This document shows, one piece after another, positions 23,365-32,163 of a stretch of 38,015 nucleotides of DNA. The notes beneath the pieces are model-generated. The model saw nothing but the letters and a program-made list of their open reading frames with translations, searched no databases and was not told where the DNA came from. The position numbers and the translations under genes are program-made. Numbering within the stretch: the first letter of the stretch is position 1; each line of letters starts with the position of its first letter. The DNA comes from Actinomycetes bacterium (GTDB taxonomy: Bacteria; Actinomycetota; Actinomycetes; Actinomycetales; Microbacteriaceae), in assembly GCA_023432005.1 (NCBI GenBank), contig JAEYVF010000193.1, positions 1 through 38,015 of the forward strand, written 5' to 3'.

Positions 23365-24139
23365 GCGGATGGGGCGCGTGACGCTCGTGGGCGGCGGCCC
23401 CGGGGCGCGGGAGCTGCTGACTCTCGGCGCCGTCGACGCCCTGCGGTCGGCGGACGTCGTGCTGTTCGACAGGCTCGCGCCCTACGAGGTGCTCGCCGAG
23501 TTCTGCCCCGACGCCCTGCTCATCGACGTCGGGAAGCAGCCCGGCCATCACGCGGTGCCGCAGGAGGAGATCGAGGCGCTGCTCGTGCGCCACGCGCTCG
23601 CCGGCGCGCACGTCGTGCGCTTCAAGGGCGGCGACCCGTACATCTTCGGCCGCGGCGGCGAGGAGGTGCTCGCGTGCCGACGCGCGGGCGTGCCCGTCGA
23701 GGTGATCCCCGGCGTCACGAGCGCCGTCGCGGTGCCTGCCGCGGCGGGCATCCCGCTGACCCACCGCGGCGTGAGCCACGCGTTCACGGTCATCTCGGGG
23801 CACGCGCCGCTCACGGCATCCGAGTGCGCGCACCTCGCGGGGCTCGGCGGGACGATCGTCGTGCTCATGGGGGTCAACGCGCTCGCCGCGCTCGCGCCCG
23901 GGCTCGTGCGGGCCGGGATGGCGCCCGGTACGCCCGCCGCCGTGGTCGAACGCGGCCACCGCAGCGGGCAGCGCACGACGCTCGCTCCGCTCGCCGAGCT
24001 CCCCGGCGCGGCGGCGCTCGCCGGGGTCCGTTCCCCTGCAGTCATCGTGATCGGCGAGGTCGCGCGGCTCGCGGCGGCGGGCGATGCGGAGGCGGAGGCG
24101 GCGCTGCGACGTGCGGGCGAGGCGGTGGCCGCCCCGTGA
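23357..24139 (+). CDS. cobA: uroporphyrinogen-III C-methyltransferase
   Basis: A 260-residue SAM enzyme converting uroporphyrinogen III to precorrin-2, the entry to siroheme. It has VTLVGGGPGARELLTLGAVDALRSADVVLFDRLA, DVGKQPGHHAVPQEEI, VVRFKGGDPYIFGRGGEE, VIPGVTSAVAVPAAAGIPLTHRG and GTIVVLMGV, the family's full motif series. It is a single-domain SUMT without the CysG dehydrogenase half. ATG at 23357 lies inside the end of nirB with GGGAGGCGAGG before it. Its stop overlaps the hemD GTG. Confidence 0.95.
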   Translation: MTERMGRVTLVGGGPGARELLTLGAVDALRSADVVLFDRLAPYEVLAEFCPDALLIDVGKQPGHHAVPQEEIEALLVRHALAGAHVVRFKGGDPYIFGRGGEEVLACRRAGVPVEVIPGVTSAVAVPAAAGIPLTHRGVSHAFTVISGHAPLTASECAHLAGLGGTIVVLMGVNALAALAPGLVRAGMAPGTPAAVVERGHRSGQRTTLAPLAELPGAAALAGVRSPAVIVIGEVARLAAAGDAEAEAALRRAGEAVAAP

Positions 24140-25272
24140 CGAACGCCCTGCTCGACGACGCGGTCCCCGGGTTCCGCCCCGACCAGCTGGAGGGGTTTCG
24201 GATCGGCGTCACGAGCGAGCGGCGCGCGGCCGACCTCATCGACGCCCTCGAGCGCCGGGGCGCCCAGGTCATGCACGCGCCGACCCTGCGCATGGAGCAT
24301 GCGCGCGACGACGCCCGCGTCATCGCCGACACCCACGCCATCATCGACGCCGAGCCGGACGTCGTGCTCGCCACGACGGCCTTCGGGATCCGCCGCTGGC
24401 TCGAGGTCGCGGATGCCGCGGGCCTCGGCGACGAGCTCATCGACGCGATGGGCGCCGCCCGTATCCTCGTGCGCGGACCCAAGGCGCGCGGAGGCGTGCG
24501 CGCTGCGGGCCTCGACGACTCGGGGATGAGCGAAGAGGAGACGACGGCCTCGCTCGTCGAGAAGGTGCTCGCCGAGTGCGCGCCCGGTCTGACGATCGCC
24601 GTCCAGGCCCACGGCTACCTCGACGCAGCCCAGCTCGATCCGCTGCGCGCGGTGGGGCATCGCGTGCTGCTCGTCGCGCCGTACCGCTGGCGCTCGCTCG
24701 ACGACACGGATGAACGCATCCCGCGGCTCGTCGAGGCGATCTGCCAACGGCAGCTCGACTGCGTGACCTTCACGAGCGCTCCCGCCGTCGACGCGCTCTA
24801 TGCGGCATCCGAGGGCCTCGGGGCCTACGACGAGCTCGTCGCGGCGTTCCGCCGCGGCGTCGTGGCGGCGGCCGTGGGCCCCGTGACCGCGGCTCCACTG
24901 CACGCGGCGGGCATCCGGCCGCTGCAGCCCGATCGCTTCCGCATGGGAGCTCTCATCCGACTCGTGTGCGAGAGGCTGCCCGAGCTGCGGGTGGCGCGCG
25001 TGCGCACGCCGCACGGCGACGTCGTCGTGCGCGGCACGATCGTCGAGCTCGACGGGCGCCGCATCCCGCTCACGCCCACGCCGCTCGCGCTCCTGCGCAC
25101 CCTGCTCGACGCGGAGGGCGCGGTCGTCTCCCGCGAGCAGCTGCTGCGCTCGGTCGGCACGGCCGACGAGCACGCGCTCGAGATGGCGCTCAGCCGACTG
25201 CGGCGCAGCCTCGGCGCCCCCATCATCGCGACGGTCGTCAAGCGCGGCTACCGCGTCGACGTCGCCGCCTGA
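24136..25272 (+). CDS. hemD: uroporphyrinogen-III synthase fused to a winged-helix DNA-binding domain
   Basis: A 378-residue two-domain protein. Residues 1 to about 265 are a HemD-type synthase (FRIGVTSERRAADLIDALERRGAQV, TFTSAPAVDALY, AAVGPVTAAPLHAAGI). Residues about 285-378 are an OmpR/PhoB-type winged helix (IVELDGRRIPLTPTPLALLRTLL, SREQLLRSV, LEMALSRLRRSL, TVVKRGYRV). No receiver domain is present. Related fusions are known in actinobacteria such as mycobacteria. It may have become a regulator of nitrite or siroheme genes rather than the haem-pathway enzyme; which one is undecided. GTG at 24136 overlaps cobA by four bases. Confidence 0.9.
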   Translation: MTNALLDDAVPGFRPDQLEGFRIGVTSERRAADLIDALERRGAQVMHAPTLRMEHARDDARVIADTHAIIDAEPDVVLATTAFGIRRWLEVADAAGLGDELIDAMGAARILVRGPKARGGVRAAGLDDSGMSEEETTASLVEKVLAECAPGLTIAVQAHGYLDAAQLDPLRAVGHRVLLVAPYRWRSLDDTDERIPRLVEAICQRQLDCVTFTSAPAVDALYAASEGLGAYDELVAAFRRGVVAAAVGPVTAAPLHAAGIRPLQPDRFRMGALIRLVCERLPELRVARVRTPHGDVVVRGTIVELDGRRIPLTPTPLALLRTLLDAEGAVVSREQLLRSVGTADEHALEMALSRLRRSLGAPIIATVVKRGYRVDVAA

Positions 25273-25289
25273 CGGTCCGGGTCAGCGGC
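25264..25289. terminator. bidirectional hairpin, hemD/gltA
   Basis: GCCGcCTGAC (25264-25273) pairs with GTCAGCGGC (25281-25289) through nine pairs with one bulged C and a seven-base loop. The hemD stop (25270-25272) and the gltA stop (25284-25282) pair with each other. Confidence 0.5.
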
Positions 25290-26577
25290 CGGCGGGCCAG
25301 TCGCGGGCGGCGGGGCCCACGTAGAGCTGCTGCGGGCGGCCGATCTTGGTGCCCGGGTCGTTGTTGGCCTCGCGCCAGTGGGCGATCCAGCCGGGGAGTC
25401 GGCCGATCGCGAACAGCACGGTGAACATGCGGGTCGGGAACCCCATGGCCTTGTAGATGACGCCCGTGTAGAAGTCGACGTTCGGGTAGAGGCGACGCGA
25501 CTGGAAGTAGTCGTCGCTCAGCGCGATCTCCTCGAGCTCCTTCGCGATGTCGAGCAGCGGGTCCTTGACGCCGAGATCGGCGAGCACCTCGTCGGCCGAC
25601 TCCTTCACGAGCTTCGCACGCGGGTCGTAGTTCTTGTAGACGCGGTGCCCGAAGCCCATGAGGCGGATGCCGTCCTCCTTGGCCTTGACGCGCTCCACGA
25701 ACTTCGACACCGACTCCCCGGAGTCGCGGATGCGGGCGAGCATGGTGAGCACGGCCTCGTTCGCGCCGCCGTGCAGCGGGCCGTAGAGGGCGTTGATCCC
25801 GGCCGAGATCGAGGCGAACATGTTCGCCTCGGTCGAGCCGACGAGACGCACGGTCGACGTCGACGCGTTCTGCTCGTGGTCCTCGTGGAGGATGAGCAGG
25901 CGGTCGAGCGCCTTCACGAGCACCGGGTTGACCTCGTAGGGCTCGGCGAGGTTGCCGAAGTTCAGCTTGAGGAAGTTCTCGATGAAGTCGAGCGAGTTGT
26001 CGGGGTAGAGGAACGCCTGGCCGAGCGCCTTCTTGTGGGCGTAGGCCGCGATGACCGGCAGCTTGGCGAGGAGGCGGATGGTCGAGAGCTCGACCATCTC
26101 GGGGTTCTTCGGGTCGAGCGAGTCCTCGTAGTAGGTCGAGAGCGCCGATACCGCCGACGACAGCACCGACATCGGGTGAGCCGTGTGCGGCAGGGCGGAG
26201 AAGAAGCGCTTGAGATCCTCGTGGAGGAGGGTGTGGCGACGCACCTTCTCCGAGAACTCGGCGAGCTCCGACTGCGTCGGCAGCTCGCCGTAGATGAGCA
26301 GCCACGCCACCTCGAGGTAGGTGGCGTTCTTGGCGAGGTCCTCGATCCCGTAGCCGCGGTAGCGCAGGATGCCGGCGTCGCCGTCGATGTACGTGATCGC
26401 GCTGCGGGTCGCCGCGGTGTTCACGAATCCCGGGTCGAAGGTGTTGTAGCCGGTCTGCTTCGCGAACGTCGAGAGGTCGACGACGTCTCGCCCGTCCACC
26501 GCCTTCAGCACCGGGAAATCGGCGACCCGATCGCCGAGGTTCAGGGTCACCTTCTCGCTGCTGGTCGCGTCGCTCAC
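25282..26577 (-). CDS. gltA: citrate synthase
   Basis: A 431-residue hexamer-type citrate synthase (TCA cycle entry). The active-site segments are all present: LHEDHEQNASTSTVR, GPLHGGANEAVL (catalytic His), GFGHRVYKNYDPRA (catalytic His) and the Asp-containing NVDFYTGVIYKAMG. Start GTG at 26577 lies three bases beyond the dapC stop and six bases after TAGGCT, so it appears to have a leaderless promoter embedded in the last codons of dapC. It may also be read through from the fdxA-dapC transcript. Confidence 0.97.
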   Translation of the reverse strand: MSDATSSEKVTLNLGDRVADFPVLKAVDGRDVVDLSTFAKQTGYNTFDPGFVNTAATRSAITYIDGDAGILRYRGYGIEDLAKNATYLEVAWLLIYGELPTQSELAEFSEKVRRHTLLHEDLKRFFSALPHTAHPMSVLSSAVSALSTYYEDSLDPKNPEMVELSTIRLLAKLPVIAAYAHKKALGQAFLYPDNSLDFIENFLKLNFGNLAEPYEVNPVLVKALDRLLILHEDHEQNASTSTVRLVGSTEANMFASISAGINALYGPLHGGANEAVLTMLARIRDSGESVSKFVERVKAKEDGIRLMGFGHRVYKNYDPRAKLVKESADEVLADLGVKDPLLDIAKELEEIALSDDYFQSRRLYPNVDFYTGVIYKAMGFPTRMFTVLFAIGRLPGWIAHWREANNDPGTKIGRPQQLYVGPAARDWPAGR

Positions 26578-26579
26578 GC

Positions 26580-27680
26580 CTACAGCCTACCGGCGCTGAG
26601 GCGCTCGACCGCCGCGTCCACCCTCTCGTCGGTGGCGGTGAGCGCGACGCGCACATGGCGCGCGCCCGCGGCGCCGTAGAACGAGCCGGGGGCCACGAGG
26701 ATCCCGAGCCGCGCGAGCGCGCCCACGGTCTCCCAGCAGTCCTCGTCGCGCGTCGCCCACAGGTAGAGCCCCGCGCGGGAGCCGTCGATGCGGAATCCGG
26801 ACGCCGTGAGGGCCCCGACGAGCGCGTCGCGGCGTCGACGGTAGAGCTCCTTCTGCGCAGCGACGTGCCGCTCGTCGGCGAGGGCCGCGATCATGGCGGC
26901 CTGCACGGGCGCGGGCGGCATGAGGCCGAGGTGCTTGCGGGCCGTGAGCAGCTCGCCCACGAGGTCGCTGCATCCCGCGAGGAAGCCCGCGCGGTAGCCC
27001 GCGAGATTCGACTGCTTCGAGAGCGAGTACACCGAGAGCGTGAACCGACGCGATCCCTGGGTCACCGCCGGGTGCAGGATGCTCGGGGTCGGCTCCTCGG
27101 AGTCCCAGTCGAGCTCGGCGTAGCACTCGTCGTTCGCGATGACGGCGCCGAGCGCACGGGCCCGCTCCACCGCGCGGCGCAGGAATGCGAGCGAATGCAC
27201 CCGCCCGTCGGGGTTGCCGGGGCTGTTGAGCCACACGAGCTTCGTCGCGGCGGGCCACTCCTCGGGCTCGTCGGAGGTCAGCACCGTCGCGCCGACGACC
27301 GCCGCGCCCACCGCGTAGCTCGGGTAGGCCGCGCTCGGCTGCACGACGACGTCGCCCGGGCCGAGCCCGAGGAGCGTCGGGAGCAGAGCCACGAGCTCCT
27401 TGGAGCCGATCGTCGGGATGACGTTCGCGACCGTCAGGTCGGGCACCCCGCGCCGCCGCGCGTACCACTCGACGATCGCCTCGCGCAGGGCGGGCGAGCC
27501 CGCCGTGAGGGGGTAGGCGTGCGCGTCGGTCGCCGCCGCGAGCGCCTCGCGCACGGATGCCGGGGTCGGGTCGACGGGCGAGCCGACGGAGAGGTCGACG
27601 ATGCCGCCCGGATGCGCGCGCGCCTCGTCGCCGTACGGCGTCAGCAGGTCCCAGGGGAAGTCGGGCAGCGCGAGGGGCAC
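26580..27680 (-). CDS. dapC: succinyldiaminopimelate aminotransferase
   Basis: A 366-residue PLP-dependent class I/II aminotransferase for the lysine and meso-diaminopimelate pathway. It has VDLSVGSPVDPTP, the substrate loop YPLTAGSPALREAI, WLNSPGNPDG, NDECYAELDWD and the Schiff-base lysine in SLSKQSNLAGYR. The gene follows fdxA, as in many actinobacteria. GTG at 27680 is 15 bases after the fdxA stop; the ribosome site is weak. DapC is the best call by context, though general aminotransferases share these motifs. Confidence 0.9.
   Translation of the reverse strand: MPLALPDFPWDLLTPYGDEARAHPGGIVDLSVGSPVDPTPASVREALAAATDAHAYPLTAGSPALREAIVEWYARRRGVPDLTVANVIPTIGSKELVALLPTLLGLGPGDVVVQPSAAYPSYAVGAAVVGATVLTSDEPEEWPAATKLVWLNSPGNPDGRVHSLAFLRRAVERARALGAVIANDECYAELDWDSEEPTPSILHPAVTQGSRRFTLSVYSLSKQSNLAGYRAGFLAGCSDLVGELLTARKHLGLMPPAPVQAAMIAALADERHVAAQKELYRRRRDALVGALTASGFRIDGSRAGLYLWATRDEDCWETVGALARLGILVAPGSFYGAAGARHVRVALTATDERVDAAVERLSAGRL
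26584..26589 (-). promoter_or_regulatory. leaderless promoter of gltA inside dapC
   Basis: TAGGCT on the minus strand, six bases (GTAGGC) that include the dapC stop TAG, then GTG at 26577. Confidence 0.6.
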
Positions 27681-27695
27681 GTCACAGGCCCCGGG

Positions 27696-28016
27696 TCACT
27701 GGCCCTGGGGCGGGAGCGCGGCGACGATAGGGTGGTCCCCCGGGATCACGCCGACCTTCGCGGCCCCGCCCGGAGATCCGATCTCCTCGAAGAACTCGAC
27801 GTTCGCCTTGTAGTAGTCGGCCCACTGCTCCGGCAGGTCGTCCTCGTAGTAGATGGCCTCGACGGGGCAGACCGGCTCGCACGCACCGCAGTCGACGCAC
27901 TCGTCGGGGTGGATGTACAGCATCCGGTCGCCCTCGTAGATGCAGTCGACGGGGCATTCGTCGATGCAGGCGCGGTCTTTGACATCCACGCAGGGAAGGG
28001 CGATGACGTAGGTCAC
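27696..28016 (-). CDS. fdxA: 7Fe ferredoxin
   Basis: A 106-residue electron carrier with one 3Fe-4S and one 4Fe-4S cluster. The cysteine pattern is C9, C17, C21 and C25 (VDVKDRACIDECPVDCIY region) and C40, C43, C46 and C50 (DECVDCGACEPVCPVEAI). The C-terminal EFFEEIGSPGGAAKVG tail is typical of actinobacterial FdxA. GTG at 28016 is six bases after TAGGAT, so it is probably leaderless and heads an fdxA-dapC transcript. Confidence 0.96.
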   Translation of the reverse strand: MTYVIALPCVDVKDRACIDECPVDCIYEGDRMLYIHPDECVDCGACEPVCPVEAIYYEDDLPEQWADYYKANVEFFEEIGSPGGAAKVGVIPGDHPIVAALPPQGQ

Positions 28017-28022
28017 CCGACC

Positions 28023-28028
28023 ATCCTA
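28023..28028 (-). promoter_or_regulatory. leaderless promoter of fdxA, sharing bases with a stop codon
   Basis: TAGGAT on the minus strand, six bases (GGTCGG), then GTG at 28016. Its first three bases are the TAG stop of the upstream membrane-protein gene. Confidence 0.6.
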
Positions 28029-28388
28029 GATCGACTCGGCGGGGTTGCCCCGACGCCGCGGCAGCGGCCAGAGGGCACCGGCGAGGGCGACGACGGTCAC
28101 GCCGAGCAGCCACAGCGTGCCGATCGCATCCGCTGCCACCACGACGATGTCGGCCGGCACGAGCGCGACGGCGAACGCGGCGCCGAGCACCCCGACGACC
28201 GCGGCGGCCGTGACGACGGCCTCCCCGAGCGCGAGCCGCGTGCCCACGACGAAGAGCGCCACCACGACGAGCCCGCCGATGAGCAGCCACGGCGGCGTCG
28301 CCGCGTGCGCGAACGTCGTCACGGCCCCGATGGCGGCGCCCACGCCGAGGGCGAGCAGCGCGGAGACGGCGCGGATGAGCTGGGTCAC
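28026..28388 (-). CDS. small four-helix membrane protein, DUF6113-like
   Basis: A 120-residue integral membrane protein with four hydrophobic segments (about 5-27, 34-53, 57-81 and 86-107) and a short basic C-terminus (PLPRRRGNPAESI). I assign the DUF6113-like label from size, topology and position next to fdxA only. The function is unknown. GTG at 28388 is six bases after TATCGT. Confidence 0.75.
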   Translation of the reverse strand: MTQLIRAVSALLALGVGAAIGAVTTFAHAATPPWLLIGGLVVVALFVVGTRLALGEAVVTAAAVVGVLGAAFAVALVPADIVVVAADAIGTLWLLGVTVVALAGALWPLPRRRGNPAESI

Positions 28389-28394
28389 GGCGCA

Positions 28395-28400
28395 ACGATA
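28395..28400 (-). promoter_or_regulatory. leaderless promoter of the small membrane protein
   Basis: TATCGT on the minus strand, six bases (TGCGCC), then GTG at 28388. Confidence 0.6.
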
Positions 28401-28432
28401 TCCGGATGCCGCCGGGGCCGGCGCGCGGGCCG

Positions 28433-28476
28433 GCTGCGGATCGGGGCGGTGCCGTCGGCCCGTCCCGATCCGCAGC
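28433..28476 (-). terminator. terminator hairpin after the surface-protein gene
   Basis: GCTGCGGATCGGG (28433-28445) pairs perfectly with CCCGATCCGCAGC (28464-28476) over 13 bases. It lies ten bases beyond the stop of the surface-protein gene. No T-run follows. Confidence 0.7.
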
Positions 28477-28485
28477 GCGGCTCGA

Positions 28486-30093
28486 TCAGTGACGCGGGCG
28501 TGCCGCCGCGACGCGCCGGCCGCGGCCTGCGACGACGAGACCGCCGCCGATCAGGAGGAGCGCACCCGCCGCGAGGAGGGCGGGCGTGATGTCTCCCACG
28601 CCCGTCGCCGCGATCTCGGTCGCCCCGCCGGTGGCGGCGAGGCTGTAGGAGACGAACGTCGTGAAGTGGCTGGTCCAGATCACGAGGTCGGCGCCGTCGT
28701 CGATGGCGCACGCATCGTCGACGGTCGCGGGGGTCGCGGAGGCGCACGTCGCGGTGATCGCCGTGAACACGCCGCCCTGGATGAAGCCCGCCTTCTTGCC
28801 GGCCTGGCCGGGGAGCACGAGCTTGACGGGGCCGTCGAACTCGAGGCGCGACGTCGCGGAGCCGACCTCGATCGCGAGGGCGACGGTGGCCTTCTGCGTG
28901 CCCGTCGAGGGCACGGTGACGCCCGTCTTGACGACGGGGAGGGAGATCACGCCGTCCCAGCTCGGGTCGTCGGAGGTGACCGTGGCGCCGGCGGGGATCA
29001 CGAGCTCGACGCCCGCAGGGGTCGTCACGGTGACCTCGACGGGCACCGCGATCGTGCCGCCGACCGGCGTGCCGAGGTCGAGCGAGACGTCGCCGGCACC
29101 GTCCGGCACGTTCACCTCGAAGGGGCCCTCGGCGGGCAGCGGGATCACGACGGGCTCGGATGCGGTGGGCATGATCGCGCCGATGCTCCCGCCGATCGGC
29201 AGGGTCGCGACGAGGGCGGCGCCGTGCGCGCGCTCGATCGTGACCGTGACCGAGGTGGGCACCGAGGTGGGCGTCCACACAGCGCCCGGGTGGTTCCAGC
29301 TGCTGCTCGCGCTCTCGTCATAGCTGCCGGCGCGGATCACGATCGGCACGGTGAGCGACCTCGGTCCGCCCATGTTGAGCGCGCTGAGCAGCGCGGGCTT
29401 GCTCGTCTTGACGACGGCGGGGGCGCCCTCCCGGTCGACGCGCACGACGACGCGCGTGGCATCCGTCACATCCCGCACGCGCACGTCGACGGCGATGCCG
29501 GCGTAGTCGGCGCCGTCCCGGAAGTTCGCGGCGGGGCTCGTGAACGCGGGAGCAGCGGGCATCACATCGGCGAGGGCGACGCCGTTGCGCGTCGCGGGGA
29601 GGCCGATCGTGCGGCTCAGCAGGATGTCGCCGTCGCCGTCGACGAGCTCCACGGTCGTCCCGGTCGGCACCGTCTCGGCGGCCCACGTGGCGTCGGGCTT
29701 CACCCACGACGAGCTGCCGAGCTCGTCGTAGCTGCCCTGCTGGATGACGATGGGCGCCGTGACCGCCTGTCCCGCCTTGAGCGTCGCGACGACACTGCCT
29801 GTCGGCTTGTCGACCTTCACGACGTCGCCCCCGACGGCGCGGTGCACGACGATCCGCACCTGATCGAGCTCGGCCACGAGGTCCGTCTCGTACACGCGGA
29901 TGTCGACGGCGTACCCCGAATACGTGCTCGAGACGACGTACGAGTCGATCTTCCAGGCGTCGTCGGGAGCCGCCTGCGCAGCGGCGGCCGGCAGCGCACC
30001 CATCGAAGAAAGGCCGATGAAGGCCGCGAAACCGGCGAGGAGGCGAGTACGGGTGCGCACGCGGAGGACAGGTGCTTCGGTCTTCATCGACAT
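28486..30093 (-). CDS. secreted two-repeat surface protein with sortase-like C-terminus
   Basis: A 535-residue exported protein of unknown function. A signal peptide (about 1-42, ending ALPAAAA) is followed by two homologous domains at about 59-160 and 198-299, sharing YAVDIRV/IAVDVRV, a PIVI-xx-GSYDE segment and SSSW. A beta-rich region (310-480) ends with SHFTTFVSYSLA, a pattern I recall from other cell-surface proteins. The C-terminus carries LAATG (485-489) and IAATG (494-498), a hydrophobic helix (502-523) and RGRR: the layout of a cell-wall sorting signal, probably for a class E sortase that prefers LAxTG. The start could be ATG 30093 or the in-frame ATG 30087. Confidence 0.82.
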   Translation of the reverse strand: MSMKTEAPVLRVRTRTRLLAGFAAFIGLSSMGALPAAAAQAAPDDAWKIDSYVVSSTYSGYAVDIRVYETDLVAELDQVRIVVHRAVGGDVVKVDKPTGSVVATLKAGQAVTAPIVIQQGSYDELGSSSWVKPDATWAAETVPTGTTVELVDGDGDILLSRTIGLPATRNGVALADVMPAAPAFTSPAANFRDGADYAGIAVDVRVRDVTDATRVVVRVDREGAPAVVKTSKPALLSALNMGGPRSLTVPIVIRAGSYDESASSSWNHPGAVWTPTSVPTSVTVTIERAHGAALVATLPIGGSIGAIMPTASEPVVIPLPAEGPFEVNVPDGAGDVSLDLGTPVGGTIAVPVEVTVTTPAGVELVIPAGATVTSDDPSWDGVISLPVVKTGVTVPSTGTQKATVALAIEVGSATSRLEFDGPVKLVLPGQAGKKAGFIQGGVFTAITATCASATPATVDDACAIDDGADLVIWTSHFTTFVSYSLAATGGATEIAATGVGDITPALLAAGALLLIGGGLVVAGRGRRVAAARPRH

Positions 30094-30099
30094 GACGCC

Positions 30100-30121
30100 T
30101 TTCGGGTTGTGTACCCCGAAA
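30100..30121. promoter_or_regulatory. inverted-repeat operator candidate at the surface-protein promoter
   Basis: TTTCGGG (30100-30106) and CCCGAAA (30115-30121) form a perfect 7-8-7 inverted repeat. It spans from the -10 to beyond the predicted start, so the RNA would contain only one arm. It is therefore more likely a repressor site in DNA than an RNA hairpin. Confidence 0.5.
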
Positions 30122-30148
30122 ATAACAGAGCCGCGCTCAGCTCGTCAC
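30119..30148 (-). promoter_or_regulatory. probable surface-protein promoter
   Basis: On the minus strand: GTGACG (30148-30143), an 18-base spacer ending in TGT, then TATTTT (30124-30119), an extended -10. It predicts a leader of about 20 bases with GAAAGG as ribosome site. Confidence 0.45.
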
Positions 30149-30149
30149 G

Positions 30150-30164
30150 ACGCCTTCTCGGGGG

Positions 30165-30172
<8 letters not shown>
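30150..30172 (-). terminator. weak hairpin at the typA end
   Basis: ACGCCT/AGGCGT (30150-30155 with 30167-30172) overlaps the typA stop codon. The stem is only six bases. Confidence 0.25.
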
Positions 30173-32078
<1,906 letters not shown>

Positions 32079-32135
32079 GGAGGATCCTCGGGATATGGGA
32101 GGGGAAGTCGTGGGCGCCCGAGCGGGCGACGTTCC

Positions 32136-32157
32136 ATCCTACCGGAGCCGGTAGGGT
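32136..32157. promoter_or_regulatory. back-to-back promoters on a palindrome, typA and membrane gene
   Basis: The palindrome CTACCGG-AG-CCGGTAG (32139-32154) supplies the TAG of both -10 boxes: TAGGAT (32141-32136, minus, typA) and TAGGGT (32152-32157, plus). The plus box is followed by six bases and GTG at 32164, so that transcript is probably leaderless. Confidence 0.55.
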
Positions 32158-32163
32158 GACGCC

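Noticed and set aside
30100..30121. An intrinsic terminator of typA
   Set aside because: The stem lies downstream of a good promoter, has no T-run on the minus strand and overlaps the predicted transcript start, so an operator fits better.
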